Part shown: positions 41,441 through 49,939 of the stretch, piece after piece
How the letters are laid out: each line of letters starts with the position of its first letter
Position numbering within the stretch: the stretch's first letter is position 1
Assembly (NCBI RefSeq): GCF_004331435.1
Contig: NZ_SJKA01000010.1
Span: 224,357-288,356 of the forward strand
Direction of reading: 5' to 3'
Origin: Kribbella sindirgiensis
GTDB taxonomy: Bacteria; Actinomycetota; Actinomycetes; Propionibacteriales; Kribbellaceae
DNA: 64,000 bases
Made by a program: the position numbers and the translations under genes
Notes under the pieces: generated by a model
The model's input: the letters and a program-made list of their open reading frames with translations, nothing else
Told to the model about the DNA's origin: nothing
Databases searched by the model: none

Positions 41441-41476
41441 CGAAGCGCTGTTCCATCCAGAGAACGGGGGTTCCGG

Positions 41477-43711
41477 ATGTACGCGACGGGCCGGCTCCAG
41501 CACGCGCTCGAACGGGCGCTGGTGGCGGACGATCCAGCGGTACGCCGGCGCGCCGCGGTCCGCGTCGATGCCTGGCGCAACGTTCTCGAGGGGATGGCGT
41601 CCGGCCGGCTGACGATCGGGTCGCGAACGCCGGTCGCCGACACGCCGGTGTGGGTCACGCTCGAGGTGGTGACCGGAGGGTTCGCGACCGGCCGCTACGT
41701 CGCGGAGTCGCCCCCGAGCGCCGACGAGCTCGCCCGGCTGCCGGAGAACGCGCCGGGGGAGACGGACCGGGAGCGAGTCAATCTCTGGTACCTCGGTGAC
41801 GAAGGGCTCGCGGAGCTCGGGCAGGCCATGCGCACCGGGCGTTGCCGCGTCGACCTACCGGAGGAGTCGGCGCTGCTGGTGGTTGCCTGGCTGCTCGAAC
41901 ACGGGCACTTCGCCGCGGCGCTCGACCTGGTGGCCGAGCTGCGCCCGTTGATGCACCGGCTCCGTCTCACTCCGACGTTCGGTCCGTCGTCGGCTCCGGT
42001 CGGCGCAGTGGTACGGCGGCAGTCGGTGGATCAGGTCCGTGCGCAGTTGCGGCAGGCGAAGGTGCCGCCGCAGATCGCCGCGATGCAGGAGACCCTCAAG
42101 GTCTGGAACCCGCTCTACGACCGGCTGGTCGCGCTGTGGTGCGACACGGTCGACGGTGACCTCCCGGAGCTGGTTTCAGGCAGGGTGAGCGGTGGCTGGC
42201 CGTGCCGGGTGTGGCCGGACGACTGGGTGGAGCGGCGTCGCCAGTGGCTGGACGACTACGCCACCGCGGCCGAGCTGCACCACGCACGGCAGCCGAAGAG
42301 CAACTTCGCCCGGCTGCAGTCGGCGCTGGAGCGCTGTCCCGTGGACAGCTCGGCTCTGACCGGCCGTGAGGTCGGGTGGATCCGGCGCGCGCTGGCCAAC
42401 ACGGTCAGCGCCCACGGCGCGCCTGGGTCCGAGACCCGCGCGGTCTTGCGTACGGCGCAGTACGGGGTGGCGGCGCGCCCGACGTACGCGACGTTGGCGC
42501 ACGTGCTGAGTACGCGGCTGGACCGCTTCCCGCGGGACGGAGGACTGCCCGCGCTCGACCCGATCGCTGGGGACGTCGACGGCGCGGAGCTTCCGGCGGC
42601 CGCCGGCGTGGCGATGCCGCCGCACCTGCTGGCGAAGGCCGCCCGGGCGCTCGAGGCGCCGATAGGGGAGCTGGTGGACCGCGGCGTCATCGGCTCGGGT
42701 GAGGTGCTCGCGGAGGTTCTGCCTCAGGTCACGTCACAGTTGCTGGCGGCGAATATCGCGGACCCGGCACTCGCCTCGGTGTACGCGCAGACGTACGCGG
42801 CCTTCCGCCGGCGGCGCAGTCTGCTGCTGCAGAACCTCGAACACCAGGTGCGGTTCGACGAGCTCCCGTGGATCTCCGCGGTTGCGCCGTACCGCGACCG
42901 CTCGCAGAAGGCGACGCGCGCCGCCGCGCAGACGCTGCGGGAGACCGCCGCGGTCGCGCTCGGCGCGTTCCCGCAGACGATCCTGCCGAACCCGCTCGTC
43001 CGCGAGTTCCGCGCGCTGGTCAGCCAGGCCGGTCTCGGACTGCCCCTCGTCGAGGAGGTCGCTGCCGACATCTTCATGGGCACGTTCACCGCGAAGTGGC
43101 GGGAGGCGGCGTCGGTCGCGAGCCGGGTGCTGTCCGGGACGCTGTACGCGCGCTACTACGACCTGCCCGCCGCCTGGCCGGCCGCGGAGCAGCGTTCGCG
43201 GATCCGCTGGCGCAAACTGACGTCCGACGACTTCGCGGACCTGTGCCGCCACCGCGCGCAGGAGGCGCACACCGCACAGACGCCCGGGTACGTCGCTCAG
43301 AACGGGACCGTACTGGAGCAGAGCCAGATCCTGACATCGCACAACCTCGCCGTACTCGTCGAGGCGCTCGACCTGAGCGACTGGCTCCGCGAGGTCGCCC
43401 CCGAACTCGCGGACCGCTCGTTCACCTGGGCGATCCAGCGCCAGACCCAGCCGGTCTCACTCGCCGCCCTGAAGAACACGGCGTACGCCTGGCGTCAGGG
43501 CATCTTCTTCCTCAGCTACACCGACCCCACTGCCGTCCTGGCCAAGCTGCGCGAGCAGGCCGGCGTCCTCGGCCCACGCTTCGCACCAGCCGTCACCGGC
43601 CTCATAGACATAGCCGCGGGCCACCGCTTCGACACAACCGGCCGCACCCCCCGAGGCGGCCGCCGCCTCCTCGGCTGGACCACCGGCCCCCACTGGTGCT
43701 CACCGGCCTGA
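41477..43711 (+). CDS. Large protein of unknown function
   Basis: A 744-residue, apparently soluble protein that I do not recognise. No signal peptide, membrane segment, nucleotide-binding or metal motif is apparent. It is Arg/Ala/Leu-rich and mostly helical by eye, with conserved-looking stretches such as LLLQNLEHQVRFDELPWISA, FQTI-like AFPQTILPNPLVREFRALV, DIFMGTFTAKWREAA and LTSHNLAVLVEALDL near the C-terminus. ATG 41477 follows a G-rich stretch. It starts 36 bases after the odd tRNA-like gene and overlaps the opposing TPR gene by 12 bases at its end. Codon bias matches real genes of the region. Confidence 0.75.
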   Translation: MYATGRLQHALERALVADDPAVRRRAAVRVDAWRNVLEGMASGRLTIGSRTPVADTPVWVTLEVVTGGFATGRYVAESPPSADELARLPENAPGETDRERVNLWYLGDEGLAELGQAMRTGRCRVDLPEESALLVVAWLLEHGHFAAALDLVAELRPLMHRLRLTPTFGPSSAPVGAVVRRQSVDQVRAQLRQAKVPPQIAAMQETLKVWNPLYDRLVALWCDTVDGDLPELVSGRVSGGWPCRVWPDDWVERRRQWLDDYATAAELHHARQPKSNFARLQSALERCPVDSSALTGREVGWIRRALANTVSAHGAPGSETRAVLRTAQYGVAARPTYATLAHVLSTRLDRFPRDGGLPALDPIAGDVDGAELPAAAGVAMPPHLLAKAARALEAPIGELVDRGVIGSGEVLAEVLPQVTSQLLAANIADPALASVYAQTYAAFRRRRSLLLQNLEHQVRFDELPWISAVAPYRDRSQKATRAAAQTLRETAAVALGAFPQTILPNPLVREFRALVSQAGLGLPLVEEVAADIFMGTFTAKWREAASVASRVLSGTLYARYYDLPAAWPAAEQRSRIRWRKLTSDDFADLCRHRAQEAHTAQTPGYVAQNGTVLEQSQILTSHNLAVLVEALDLSDWLREVAPELADRSFTWAIQRQTQPVSLAALKNTAYAWRQGIFFLSYTDPTAVLAKLREQAGVLGPRFAPAVTGLIDIAAGHRFDTTGRTPRGGRRLLGWTTGPHWCSPA

Positions 43712-44884
43712 CGGTTTCCGCAGCGCGGAGAGCTCTTCCTCCAGCGCGTGAGCCTCATCGGCACGGCCCAGTGCGCGCAGGGTGCGGATAACCGGCGGCA
43801 GCGCGTCCTCGGGCTGCCCTGTACTCCGCTGGACCGTCAGTGCCTCCTCGTACGCCTCTAGTGCCTCGTCCAACCGGTGCAGAGCCCGCAGGTCGTCGCC
43901 GAGGAGATCGAGCGCCCAGGTGAGTCGCGCGGCGGACGTCTCATGGCGGTCCTCCGAGAAGTGGTCCGCCCGGAGGGTCGTCACCACACTGCGGGAGAGC
44001 GAGACCGCTTCGTCGTACCGCTGGAGCTCGCGCAGGCTGGCTGCCAGGTTGGCCCCGATGGCGAACGCGTCATCCAGGTCGATCGATTGCGCGATCTCGA
44101 GCGCCTCGGCGTGCGCGGTCCGGGCGGCCTCGTGTTCACCGAGCTCGGTCAGGCAGTGCCCGAGTGCGGTCAGTGCGTTCACGAGCCGCTCGTCTGCCGC
44201 GAGGTGCCGGCGGACCCGCGTCCGCTCCTCGAGCAGGGGCCGCGCTGCGTCGTACTCATTGAGCGCCAGATGCCGGTCTGCGACGATCCCGAGCGCCTGC
44301 GCGTGCTGCCGGTTGGCGGAGCGGGCTCGTTCGGCGCGCATCATCAGCAGTTCGTCCGCTTCGGCGCCGACTCGCACGGGAGGAAGTTCGGACAGGCTGA
44401 ACTCGAGGAGCTCGAGCGCTAGATCGACGACGGGCCGCCCCTCGTTGCGCACGGCGTCCACGATCCGGCCGACGGCGACGACCTCCTCGGCGACTACCAG
44501 TGCGTCGCTGTGCCGGTCCAAGCTCGTCAGCGCCCGCCACTGCGCCATCAGGGCCGGCGGTAGGTGATGCGTCTCGCTCGGCTCGGCGAACGCCAGCTTT
44601 CGCAGATATCCGGCCTGCTCGGCCCGTTCGGCGACCGCGTCCTCGAAGCGTTCCTCCTGGAGGCTCTTCACGGCCGCTGTGCCCGGCACGTAGGCCACTC
44701 CGAGGTACCACGACCTGCGCATCTGCCCGCGCAACAGTGTGGCCAGGAACCCGGCGAGCCCGGCGGTGACCAGAGCGTGCCCGTACTGCCAGCCGGCGAT
44801 CCAGCCGATGACGCCTCCAACCACAGCGACGGTCGCGACCGACTGGATCGCCCCGCGGACGTACACCGCACGTTCACCTGTCAT
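43700..44884 (-). CDS. Membrane-anchored TPR-repeat protein
   Basis: A 394-residue protein with two closely spaced transmembrane helices (about 12-30 and 35-52), then helical repeats through to the end (e.g. ALTALGHCLTELGEHEAARTAHAEALEIA, ANLAASLRELQRYDEAVSL, LDLLGDDLRALHRLDEALEAYEEAL), clear TPR units. TPR proteins are protein-interaction scaffolds. It is convergent with, and overlaps, the 744-residue gene. ATG 44884 has GGGGGTAGG upstream. Function unknown. Confidence 0.8.
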   Translation of the reverse strand: MTGERAVYVRGAIQSVATVAVVGGVIGWIAGWQYGHALVTAGLAGFLATLLRGQMRRSWYLGVAYVPGTAAVKSLQEERFEDAVAERAEQAGYLRKLAFAEPSETHHLPPALMAQWRALTSLDRHSDALVVAEEVVAVGRIVDAVRNEGRPVVDLALELLEFSLSELPPVRVGAEADELLMMRAERARSANRQHAQALGIVADRHLALNEYDAARPLLEERTRVRRHLAADERLVNALTALGHCLTELGEHEAARTAHAEALEIAQSIDLDDAFAIGANLAASLRELQRYDEAVSLSRSVVTTLRADHFSEDRHETSAARLTWALDLLGDDLRALHRLDEALEAYEEALTVQRSTGQPEDALPPVIRTLRALGRADEAHALEEELSALRKPSGR

Positions 44885-44998
44885 GACCTACCCCCTTGGG
44901 GGTTTGATGCACCGAAGGGCCGTGGCGGTTGCATCGGATCGTGAGGATCGCCACTTCGGTTGTGGTCGAGTTGACACCGTGGGTGCGTGGGACAAAGG

Positions 44999-45029
44999 TT
45001 AGGTCTGCCTTAGTAAGGGTTGCCTTACT
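44999..45029 (+). promoter_or_regulatory. Iron box (DmdR/IdeR-type) before siderophore operon
   Basis: AGTAAGG (45012-45018), GTTG, CCTTACT (45023-45029) is a perfect 7-bp dyad, directly preceded by TTAGGTCTGCCTTAG (44999-45013), which shares the TTAGG/CCTNA half-sites of DtxR-family boxes. Two overlapping sites are common for IdeR/DmdR dimers. Placed 24 bases before the first siderophore gene, this predicts repression by Fe(II)-loaded regulator. Confidence 0.72.
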
Positions 45030-45052
45030 CGACAACTTCCCGGGAGATCTGG

Positions 45053-46540
45053 ATGTCGCAGCCCGCGCGTCTCACCGCGCTGCCCGCACCTGTTCGCGAT
45101 CCGTTCGCCGTTCGCTGGCCGCTGGCCTCGACGGTCTCGGACCGTGAGCGCGGACCGTTGCCGCACGGTTCGCCGGGAGCGGTCCTGCGGCGCACCGCCG
45201 AGGTCCTGGGGGAGCCGCGGATCCCGTCGACCGGGGTCGGGGAGTCTGCCGCCCTCGACCTGATCGCGGGTCTGCTCGACGAGCACGGAATCGACCTGAG
45301 CCACCCGCACGCCGCGGCGCACCTGCAGCCGCCGGTCCTGCAGGTCGCGGTCGACGCGGACGCACTGGCGTCGGCCTCGAACGCCTCGATGGACACCTAC
45401 GATTCCGGTCCCGCGACGCTCGCGATCGAGCAGTGGGTCGTGCGGGCGCTGGCGTCGCTGGCCGGTTTCGGCCCGCAGGCGGACGGCGTTCTGACCCCCG
45501 GCGGCTCGATCTCGAACCTGCTCGCGATCCTGATCGCCCGCGACAGCGCGGCCGCCGCCGCGGGGATCGACGTCCGGCGGCACGGCCTGCAGGGCTTCGA
45601 CCGGCCGGTCGTGTTCTGCTCCGAGCTCGCCCACTTCTCGGTCCAGCGAGCCTGCGCCGCCCTCGGGCTCGGTGAGCAGGCCGCGATCACGATCCCCTCG
45701 GACTTCGACTTCCGTCTGCGGGTCGATGTCCTGGCCGAGGAGTTGGCGAAACCCGGCCGGACGCCCGTGGCGGTGATCGCGACCGCCGGTACGACGGACT
45801 TCGGATCGGTGGACCCGATCGCGCCGATCGCCGCGCTGGCCCGGCAGTACGGCGCCTGGCTGCACGTCGACGCGGCGTACGGGTTCGGGGCGCTGTTCTC
45901 GGAGCGGCTGGCGCCGCTGCTCGCCGACGTGCCGCTGGCGGACTCGGTGACGCTGGACCTGCACAAGATCGGCTGGCAGCCGGCCGCGACCAGCGTGCTG
46001 CTGGTGGCGGACCGGAGCCGGTTCGCGGCGTTCGACCGCTCGGTGGACTACCTGAACCCGGCCGACGACATCGACTCCGGGCTGGACGGGCTGCTCGGCC
46101 GCAGCCTGCAGACCACGCGCCGGCCGGACGCGGTGAAGGTTGCCACCACGCTGACGGCATACGGACGGGCCGGACTGGGAACGATGGTCGACACCTGTCA
46201 CGAGCTCGCGCACGCCGCCGCGGCCCGGGTCGTTGCCGACAGCAACCTCGAGTTGCTGGCGCCGGTGACCCTGACCACGGTGCTGTTCCGGGTCGCGGGG
46301 CAGGGCCTGGACGCGACCGGACTGGACGCGCTCCAGGGCGAGGTCCGGCGCCGGTTGCTGACCTCCGGGAGGGTGCTGATCGGCCGGACCAAGCTGCCGG
46401 CCCGCGGCGGCCGCCCGGCGGCGGTCGCGTTGAAGCTGACGCTGCTGAACCCGAACGCCACCGCGACGGACATCGAGGACCTGCTCGACCAGGTCGTGGC
46501 CACCGGCCTCGACGTCCTGACCGGCGAAGGAGCGGCGTGA
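45053..46540 (+). CDS. PLP-dependent decarboxylase (siderophore diamine)
   Basis: A 495-residue group II decarboxylase. The PLP-binding lysine is in TLDLHKIGWQP, with TAGTTDFGSVDPI and LHVDAAYGFGALF upstream. Relatives in siderophore clusters (DesA, RhbB-like) decarboxylate lysine, ornithine or 2,4-diaminobutyrate to the diamine that is later hydroxylated. ATG 45053 has GGGAG in front. It is the first gene of the operon and overlaps the synthetase by four bases. Which diamine is made cannot be decided here. Confidence 0.86.
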   Translation: MSQPARLTALPAPVRDPFAVRWPLASTVSDRERGPLPHGSPGAVLRRTAEVLGEPRIPSTGVGESAALDLIAGLLDEHGIDLSHPHAAAHLQPPVLQVAVDADALASASNASMDTYDSGPATLAIEQWVVRALASLAGFGPQADGVLTPGGSISNLLAILIARDSAAAAAGIDVRRHGLQGFDRPVVFCSELAHFSVQRACAALGLGEQAAITIPSDFDFRLRVDVLAEELAKPGRTPVAVIATAGTTDFGSVDPIAPIAALARQYGAWLHVDAAYGFGALFSERLAPLLADVPLADSVTLDLHKIGWQPAATSVLLVADRSRFAAFDRSVDYLNPADDIDSGLDGLLGRSLQTTRRPDAVKVATTLTAYGRAGLGTMVDTCHELAHAAAARVVADSNLELLAPVTLTTVLFRVAGQGLDATGLDALQGEVRRRLLTSGRVLIGRTKLPARGGRPAAVALKLTLLNPNATATDIEDLLDQVVATGLDVLTGEGAA

Positions 46541-48177
46541 CCATTGCGGCTGATAGGGCGGCTGATACTGCGGCAGACGCGCATCTGAACGCGATCCTGC
46601 GGTGCTACACCCGGGAGTCGTCCGTGCCGGTCGCGGTCGGGGCGCTGACCCTGGAGGCCGGCGGCTCGACCGTGACGGCGCGGGTGGAGCATGCGTCGCG
46701 GACCGGGCTGCACCAGTTCACCGACGTCCAGGTGGACGGCGTACCCGCCGTGCCCGAGGAACTGGTGCGGTTGCTGTCCGCGGACGCGGATCCGGCCGAG
46801 ATCGACGACCTCGCGGCGCGGACGGCGGAGTCGGTGCGCAACGTCGCGCTCTTCGTCGAGCTGGCCGACGGTCAGCGGGGCCCGGGGCGTTTCCTCGAAC
46901 TCGAACAGGCGCTGCTGTTCGGGCACCTGAACCACCCGGCGCCGAAGAGCCGGGACGGACTGAGCGGTGACGAGCTGGCGGCGTACTCGCCGGAGCTCGG
47001 TGGCCGTTTCGCAGTGCACTGGTTCGAAGCCGACGCCGAACTGGTGTCGTCGGACCAGGTGGCCGGCGCGCCCTCGCTGCAGGGACTGGACGCTGTGCAG
47101 CTGATGGGCGCGCTGGCCGGTATCACCCCGTCGCCGGGCCGGGTGCTGATCCCGGCCCATCCGTGGCAGGCGGCAGCGGTGGCGCAGCGTCCGCGCGTCG
47201 CCTCGCTGATCTCAGCCGGTCGCGTGAAGGCACTGGGGCCAGGCGGTGCTCAGTGGTACCCGACGTCCAGCTTGCGGACCGTTTTCCACCCGGATCTGCC
47301 GGTGATGCTGAAACTGTCGCTCGGCCTGCGGATCACGAACTCGCGGCGGGAGTCGACACCGACCGAGCTGCGGCGCGGGCTGGAGATCAATCGATTGCTC
47401 GACGCGGCGTACAACGCGGGGACGGCGACCGCGCACCCGCGCTTCACCATCGTTCGCGACCCGGCCTGGGTTGCTCTTGACGAGGGTGGACCTTTGCTGA
47501 CCGGTCTGGACGTCGCCGTTCGAGAGGTTCCGGCAGACGTCAACAGCTACGCCTGCCTGGCAGGCCTCGTCGCGCCACGACCCGGTGGTGTGAGTCGGCT
47601 CAGCGCCTTTGCGGCCGAGGATCCGTTGGGTTGGACGGCGGCGTACATCGACAACGTGCTGATCCCGATGCTGCACCTGTACGCCGAGACGGGCATCGGA
47701 CTCGAGGCGCATCAGCAGAACACCCTGGTGCGGCTGGACGGGGCGGGACGAATCAAGGGCGGTGCGTACCGGGACAACCAGGGGTACTACCTCGCCTCGT
47801 CGTACCTGCGTGGATTGTTGACAATCACCGGCCTGCGCGACTCGACGCTGGCGGTTGTCGACGACCCGATTGTCGACGATCGACTGACCTACTACCTGCT
47901 GCACAACCAGGCGCTGGCCGTGGTGGGCTGCCTGGCGGCGGACGGGATCGCGGACGAGGGCGAGCTGCTCGGGGTGGTGCGGGAACGGCTGACACTCGCT
48001 CTGCCGCTGCTCAAGGCTGCTGGACCTTCTGGGGATCGGCTGGCGCGGCGCTGGCTCGAAGCGAAGACGCTGCCGTGCAAGGCGAACATGCTGACCCGGC
48101 TGCGGGGCATTGACGAGGTAGTGGCGCCACTGGACGCACAGTCCGTCTACCTCGACATCCCTAACCCGCTGTTGTGA
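46537..48177 (+). CDS. NRPS-independent siderophore synthetase (IucA/IucC), first
   Basis: A 546-residue NIS synthetase. It has GRVLIPAHPWQAAAV, LKLSLGLRITNSRRES and the C-terminal FhuF-like part with EAHQQNTLVRLDGAGRIKGGAYRDNQGYY, the ATP/Mg-binding region. These enzymes adenylate a carboxylate (often citrate) and condense it with an amine or hydroxylamine. It starts GTG 46537. Together with the second synthetase it is likely to join two arms to citrate in successive steps. Confidence 0.92.
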   Translation: MTIAADRAADTAADAHLNAILRCYTRESSVPVAVGALTLEAGGSTVTARVEHASRTGLHQFTDVQVDGVPAVPEELVRLLSADADPAEIDDLAARTAESVRNVALFVELADGQRGPGRFLELEQALLFGHLNHPAPKSRDGLSGDELAAYSPELGGRFAVHWFEADAELVSSDQVAGAPSLQGLDAVQLMGALAGITPSPGRVLIPAHPWQAAAVAQRPRVASLISAGRVKALGPGGAQWYPTSSLRTVFHPDLPVMLKLSLGLRITNSRRESTPTELRRGLEINRLLDAAYNAGTATAHPRFTIVRDPAWVALDEGGPLLTGLDVAVREVPADVNSYACLAGLVAPRPGGVSRLSAFAAEDPLGWTAAYIDNVLIPMLHLYAETGIGLEAHQQNTLVRLDGAGRIKGGAYRDNQGYYLASSYLRGLLTITGLRDSTLAVVDDPIVDDRLTYYLLHNQALAVVGCLAADGIADEGELLGVVRERLTLALPLLKAAGPSGDRLARRWLEAKTLPCKANMLTRLRGIDEVVAPLDAQSVYLDIPNPLL

Positions 48178-48704
48178 CCTCATTCGACCTGCGTCCGGCA
48201 GGCCCGTCCGACGCCCCACGTATCGCCCTGTGGATGGCGCAGCCGCACATCCGGCGCTGGTGGCATCAGGGCTGGTCGGTGGAGCGCTGGGTGCAGGAGA
48301 TCGAGCAACAGGCGGCAGGGGAGCACTCCACGCCGTACGTGGTCGCGGCGGACGCGGAGGAGTTCGCGTACGTCGAGTTGTACCGGGTCCGGCACGACCG
48401 CCTTGCGGAGTACTACGCGTACGGCGAGGAGGACCGGGGTGTGCACGTGGCGATCGGTGACGTCGCGCGCGTCGGCCAGGGCCTCGGGCGGCGGCTCCTG
48501 CGGTGGCTCGTCGACGAGGTGCTGCGCGCGGAGCCGGCCTGTGCGCAGGTGGTCGCCGAACCGGATATCGAGAACACCCCTTCGGTCCGCGCGTTCGCCG
48601 CGGCCGGATTCGTCCAGCACGGGGAGCTACAGCTGCCCGAGAAGACAGCACTACTGATGGTCCGTACCCGGGCCGTGCAGGGAGGCATGACATGTACGAC
48701 GTGA
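48174..48704 (+). CDS. GNAT acyltransferase (IucB/RhbD-like)
   Basis: A 176-residue GNAT protein with the start SFDLRPAGPSDAPRIALWMAQPHIRRWWHQGWS, the substrate helix of siderophore acetyltransferases, and the acetyl-CoA loop VGQGLGRRLLRWLV. IucB-type enzymes acylate the N-hydroxy-diamine to give the hydroxamate. It starts GTG 48174 in overlap with the synthetase, and its end overlaps the monooxygenase start by 13 bases. Confidence 0.88.
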   Translation: MTSFDLRPAGPSDAPRIALWMAQPHIRRWWHQGWSVERWVQEIEQQAAGEHSTPYVVAADAEEFAYVELYRVRHDRLAEYYAYGEEDRGVHVAIGDVARVGQGLGRRLLRWLVDEVLRAEPACAQVVAEPDIENTPSVRAFAAAGFVQHGELQLPEKTALLMVRTRAVQGGMTCTT

Positions 48705-49939
48705 TTGCGATTGGCTGCGGGCCGTTCAACCTCGGACTGGCCGCACTGGCGGACGGTGTGGACGACGTACAGCTGGCTGTGCTCGACAGCCGGCCGGAGT
48801 TCACCTGGCATCGCGGGCTGATGTTCGAGGACGCGATGCTGCAGGTGTCGTTCCTGGCGGATCTGGTGTCGTTGGTCGAGCCGGCGCATCACCTGTCGTT
48901 CCTGTCGTACTTGAAGGACAACGACCGGCTGTACCAGTTCTACGTGCGGGAGAAGTTCCACCCGACGCGGCGGGAGTACGAAACGTACCTGCGGTGGTGT
49001 GCGGCACAGCTGGACTCACTGCACTTCGGTCACCACGTGCGGGAAGCGGTGTGGAACGGTACGTCGTTCGAGCTGACAGTGGAGCGCGGTGACAGCGTCG
49101 AGCAGTTCGAGGCTCGGCACCTGGTGGTCGGCGTCGGCACCGAGCCGTTCGTACCTGCTGCGCTGGCAGGGCTTCCCGCGGAGCGATTCGCACACTCTGC
49201 GGACTACCTGTTCCGCAGGGACGATCTGCTGCGCACAGGTCGGGTGACCGTGGTTGGCTCAGGACAGTCGGGTGCCGAGTGCGCTCTGGACCTGCTGCGA
49301 GCCAACGGTCCGGCTGTGTCCTGGTTGACGCGTACGCCGTCGTTCGCGCCGCTGGACTACTCCAAGTTGGTGCTGGAGATGACGACACCGTCGTACGTCG
49401 ACTACTTCCACGGACTGGACGAGCCGGTACGCGACAGGCTGGTGAAGGAGCAGTGGCGGCACTACAAGGGCATCTCCTCAGAGACTCTGGACGACATCCA
49501 CGACGTCCTGTACTCGCGGGACCTGCCGGTTGAGCTGCAGTGTGGTGTGGCAGTCGTGTCCGCGGTAGCACGTGCTGACGGGCTAGAGCTCACCATGCTG
49601 CACGCGGACAGCGGGAAGACGTTCCAGCACATGACAGGCGCTGTCGTCGCAGCAACCGGCTACCGGAACCGTCCACTGCCGTTCTTGGAGTCCCTGCAGT
49701 CGCAGATCGATCACGACGCTGCCGGGCGCTGGATCATCAACCGCGACCACAGCGTGCGAGGGGCGTTGGAGGGGCGCATCTTCGTCGCGAACGCCGACCT
49801 GCACAGCCACGGCGTGGCCGCACCGGACCTCGGCATCGGAGCGATCCGCAACGCGACCATCCTGAACAGCGTCGCCGGCCGAGAGGTGTTCAGGCTGCCC
49901 AAGTCCACCGCGTACACGACGTTTGCGATCCCTGGATGA
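48692..49939 (+). CDS. N-hydroxylating flavin monooxygenase (IucD/RhbE-like)
   Basis: A 415-residue class B N-monooxygenase: FAD site VIAIGCGPFNLGLAAL, NADPH site VTVVGSGQSGAECALDLL and the late ATGYRNRPLPF motif. The WHRGLMFEDAMLQVSFLADLVSL segment is typical of lysine/ornithine/diamine hydroxylases. It oxidises the primary amine of the diamine to the hydroxylamine. GGAGG lies six bases before ATG 48692. Confidence 0.93.
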   Translation: MYDVIAIGCGPFNLGLAALADGVDDVQLAVLDSRPEFTWHRGLMFEDAMLQVSFLADLVSLVEPAHHLSFLSYLKDNDRLYQFYVREKFHPTRREYETYLRWCAAQLDSLHFGHHVREAVWNGTSFELTVERGDSVEQFEARHLVVGVGTEPFVPAALAGLPAERFAHSADYLFRRDDLLRTGRVTVVGSGQSGAECALDLLRANGPAVSWLTRTPSFAPLDYSKLVLEMTTPSYVDYFHGLDEPVRDRLVKEQWRHYKGISSETLDDIHDVLYSRDLPVELQCGVAVVSAVARADGLELTMLHADSGKTFQHMTGAVVAATGYRNRPLPFLESLQSQIDHDAAGRWIINRDHSVRGALEGRIFVANADLHSHGVAAPDLGIGAIRNATILNSVAGREVFRLPKSTAYTTFAIPG

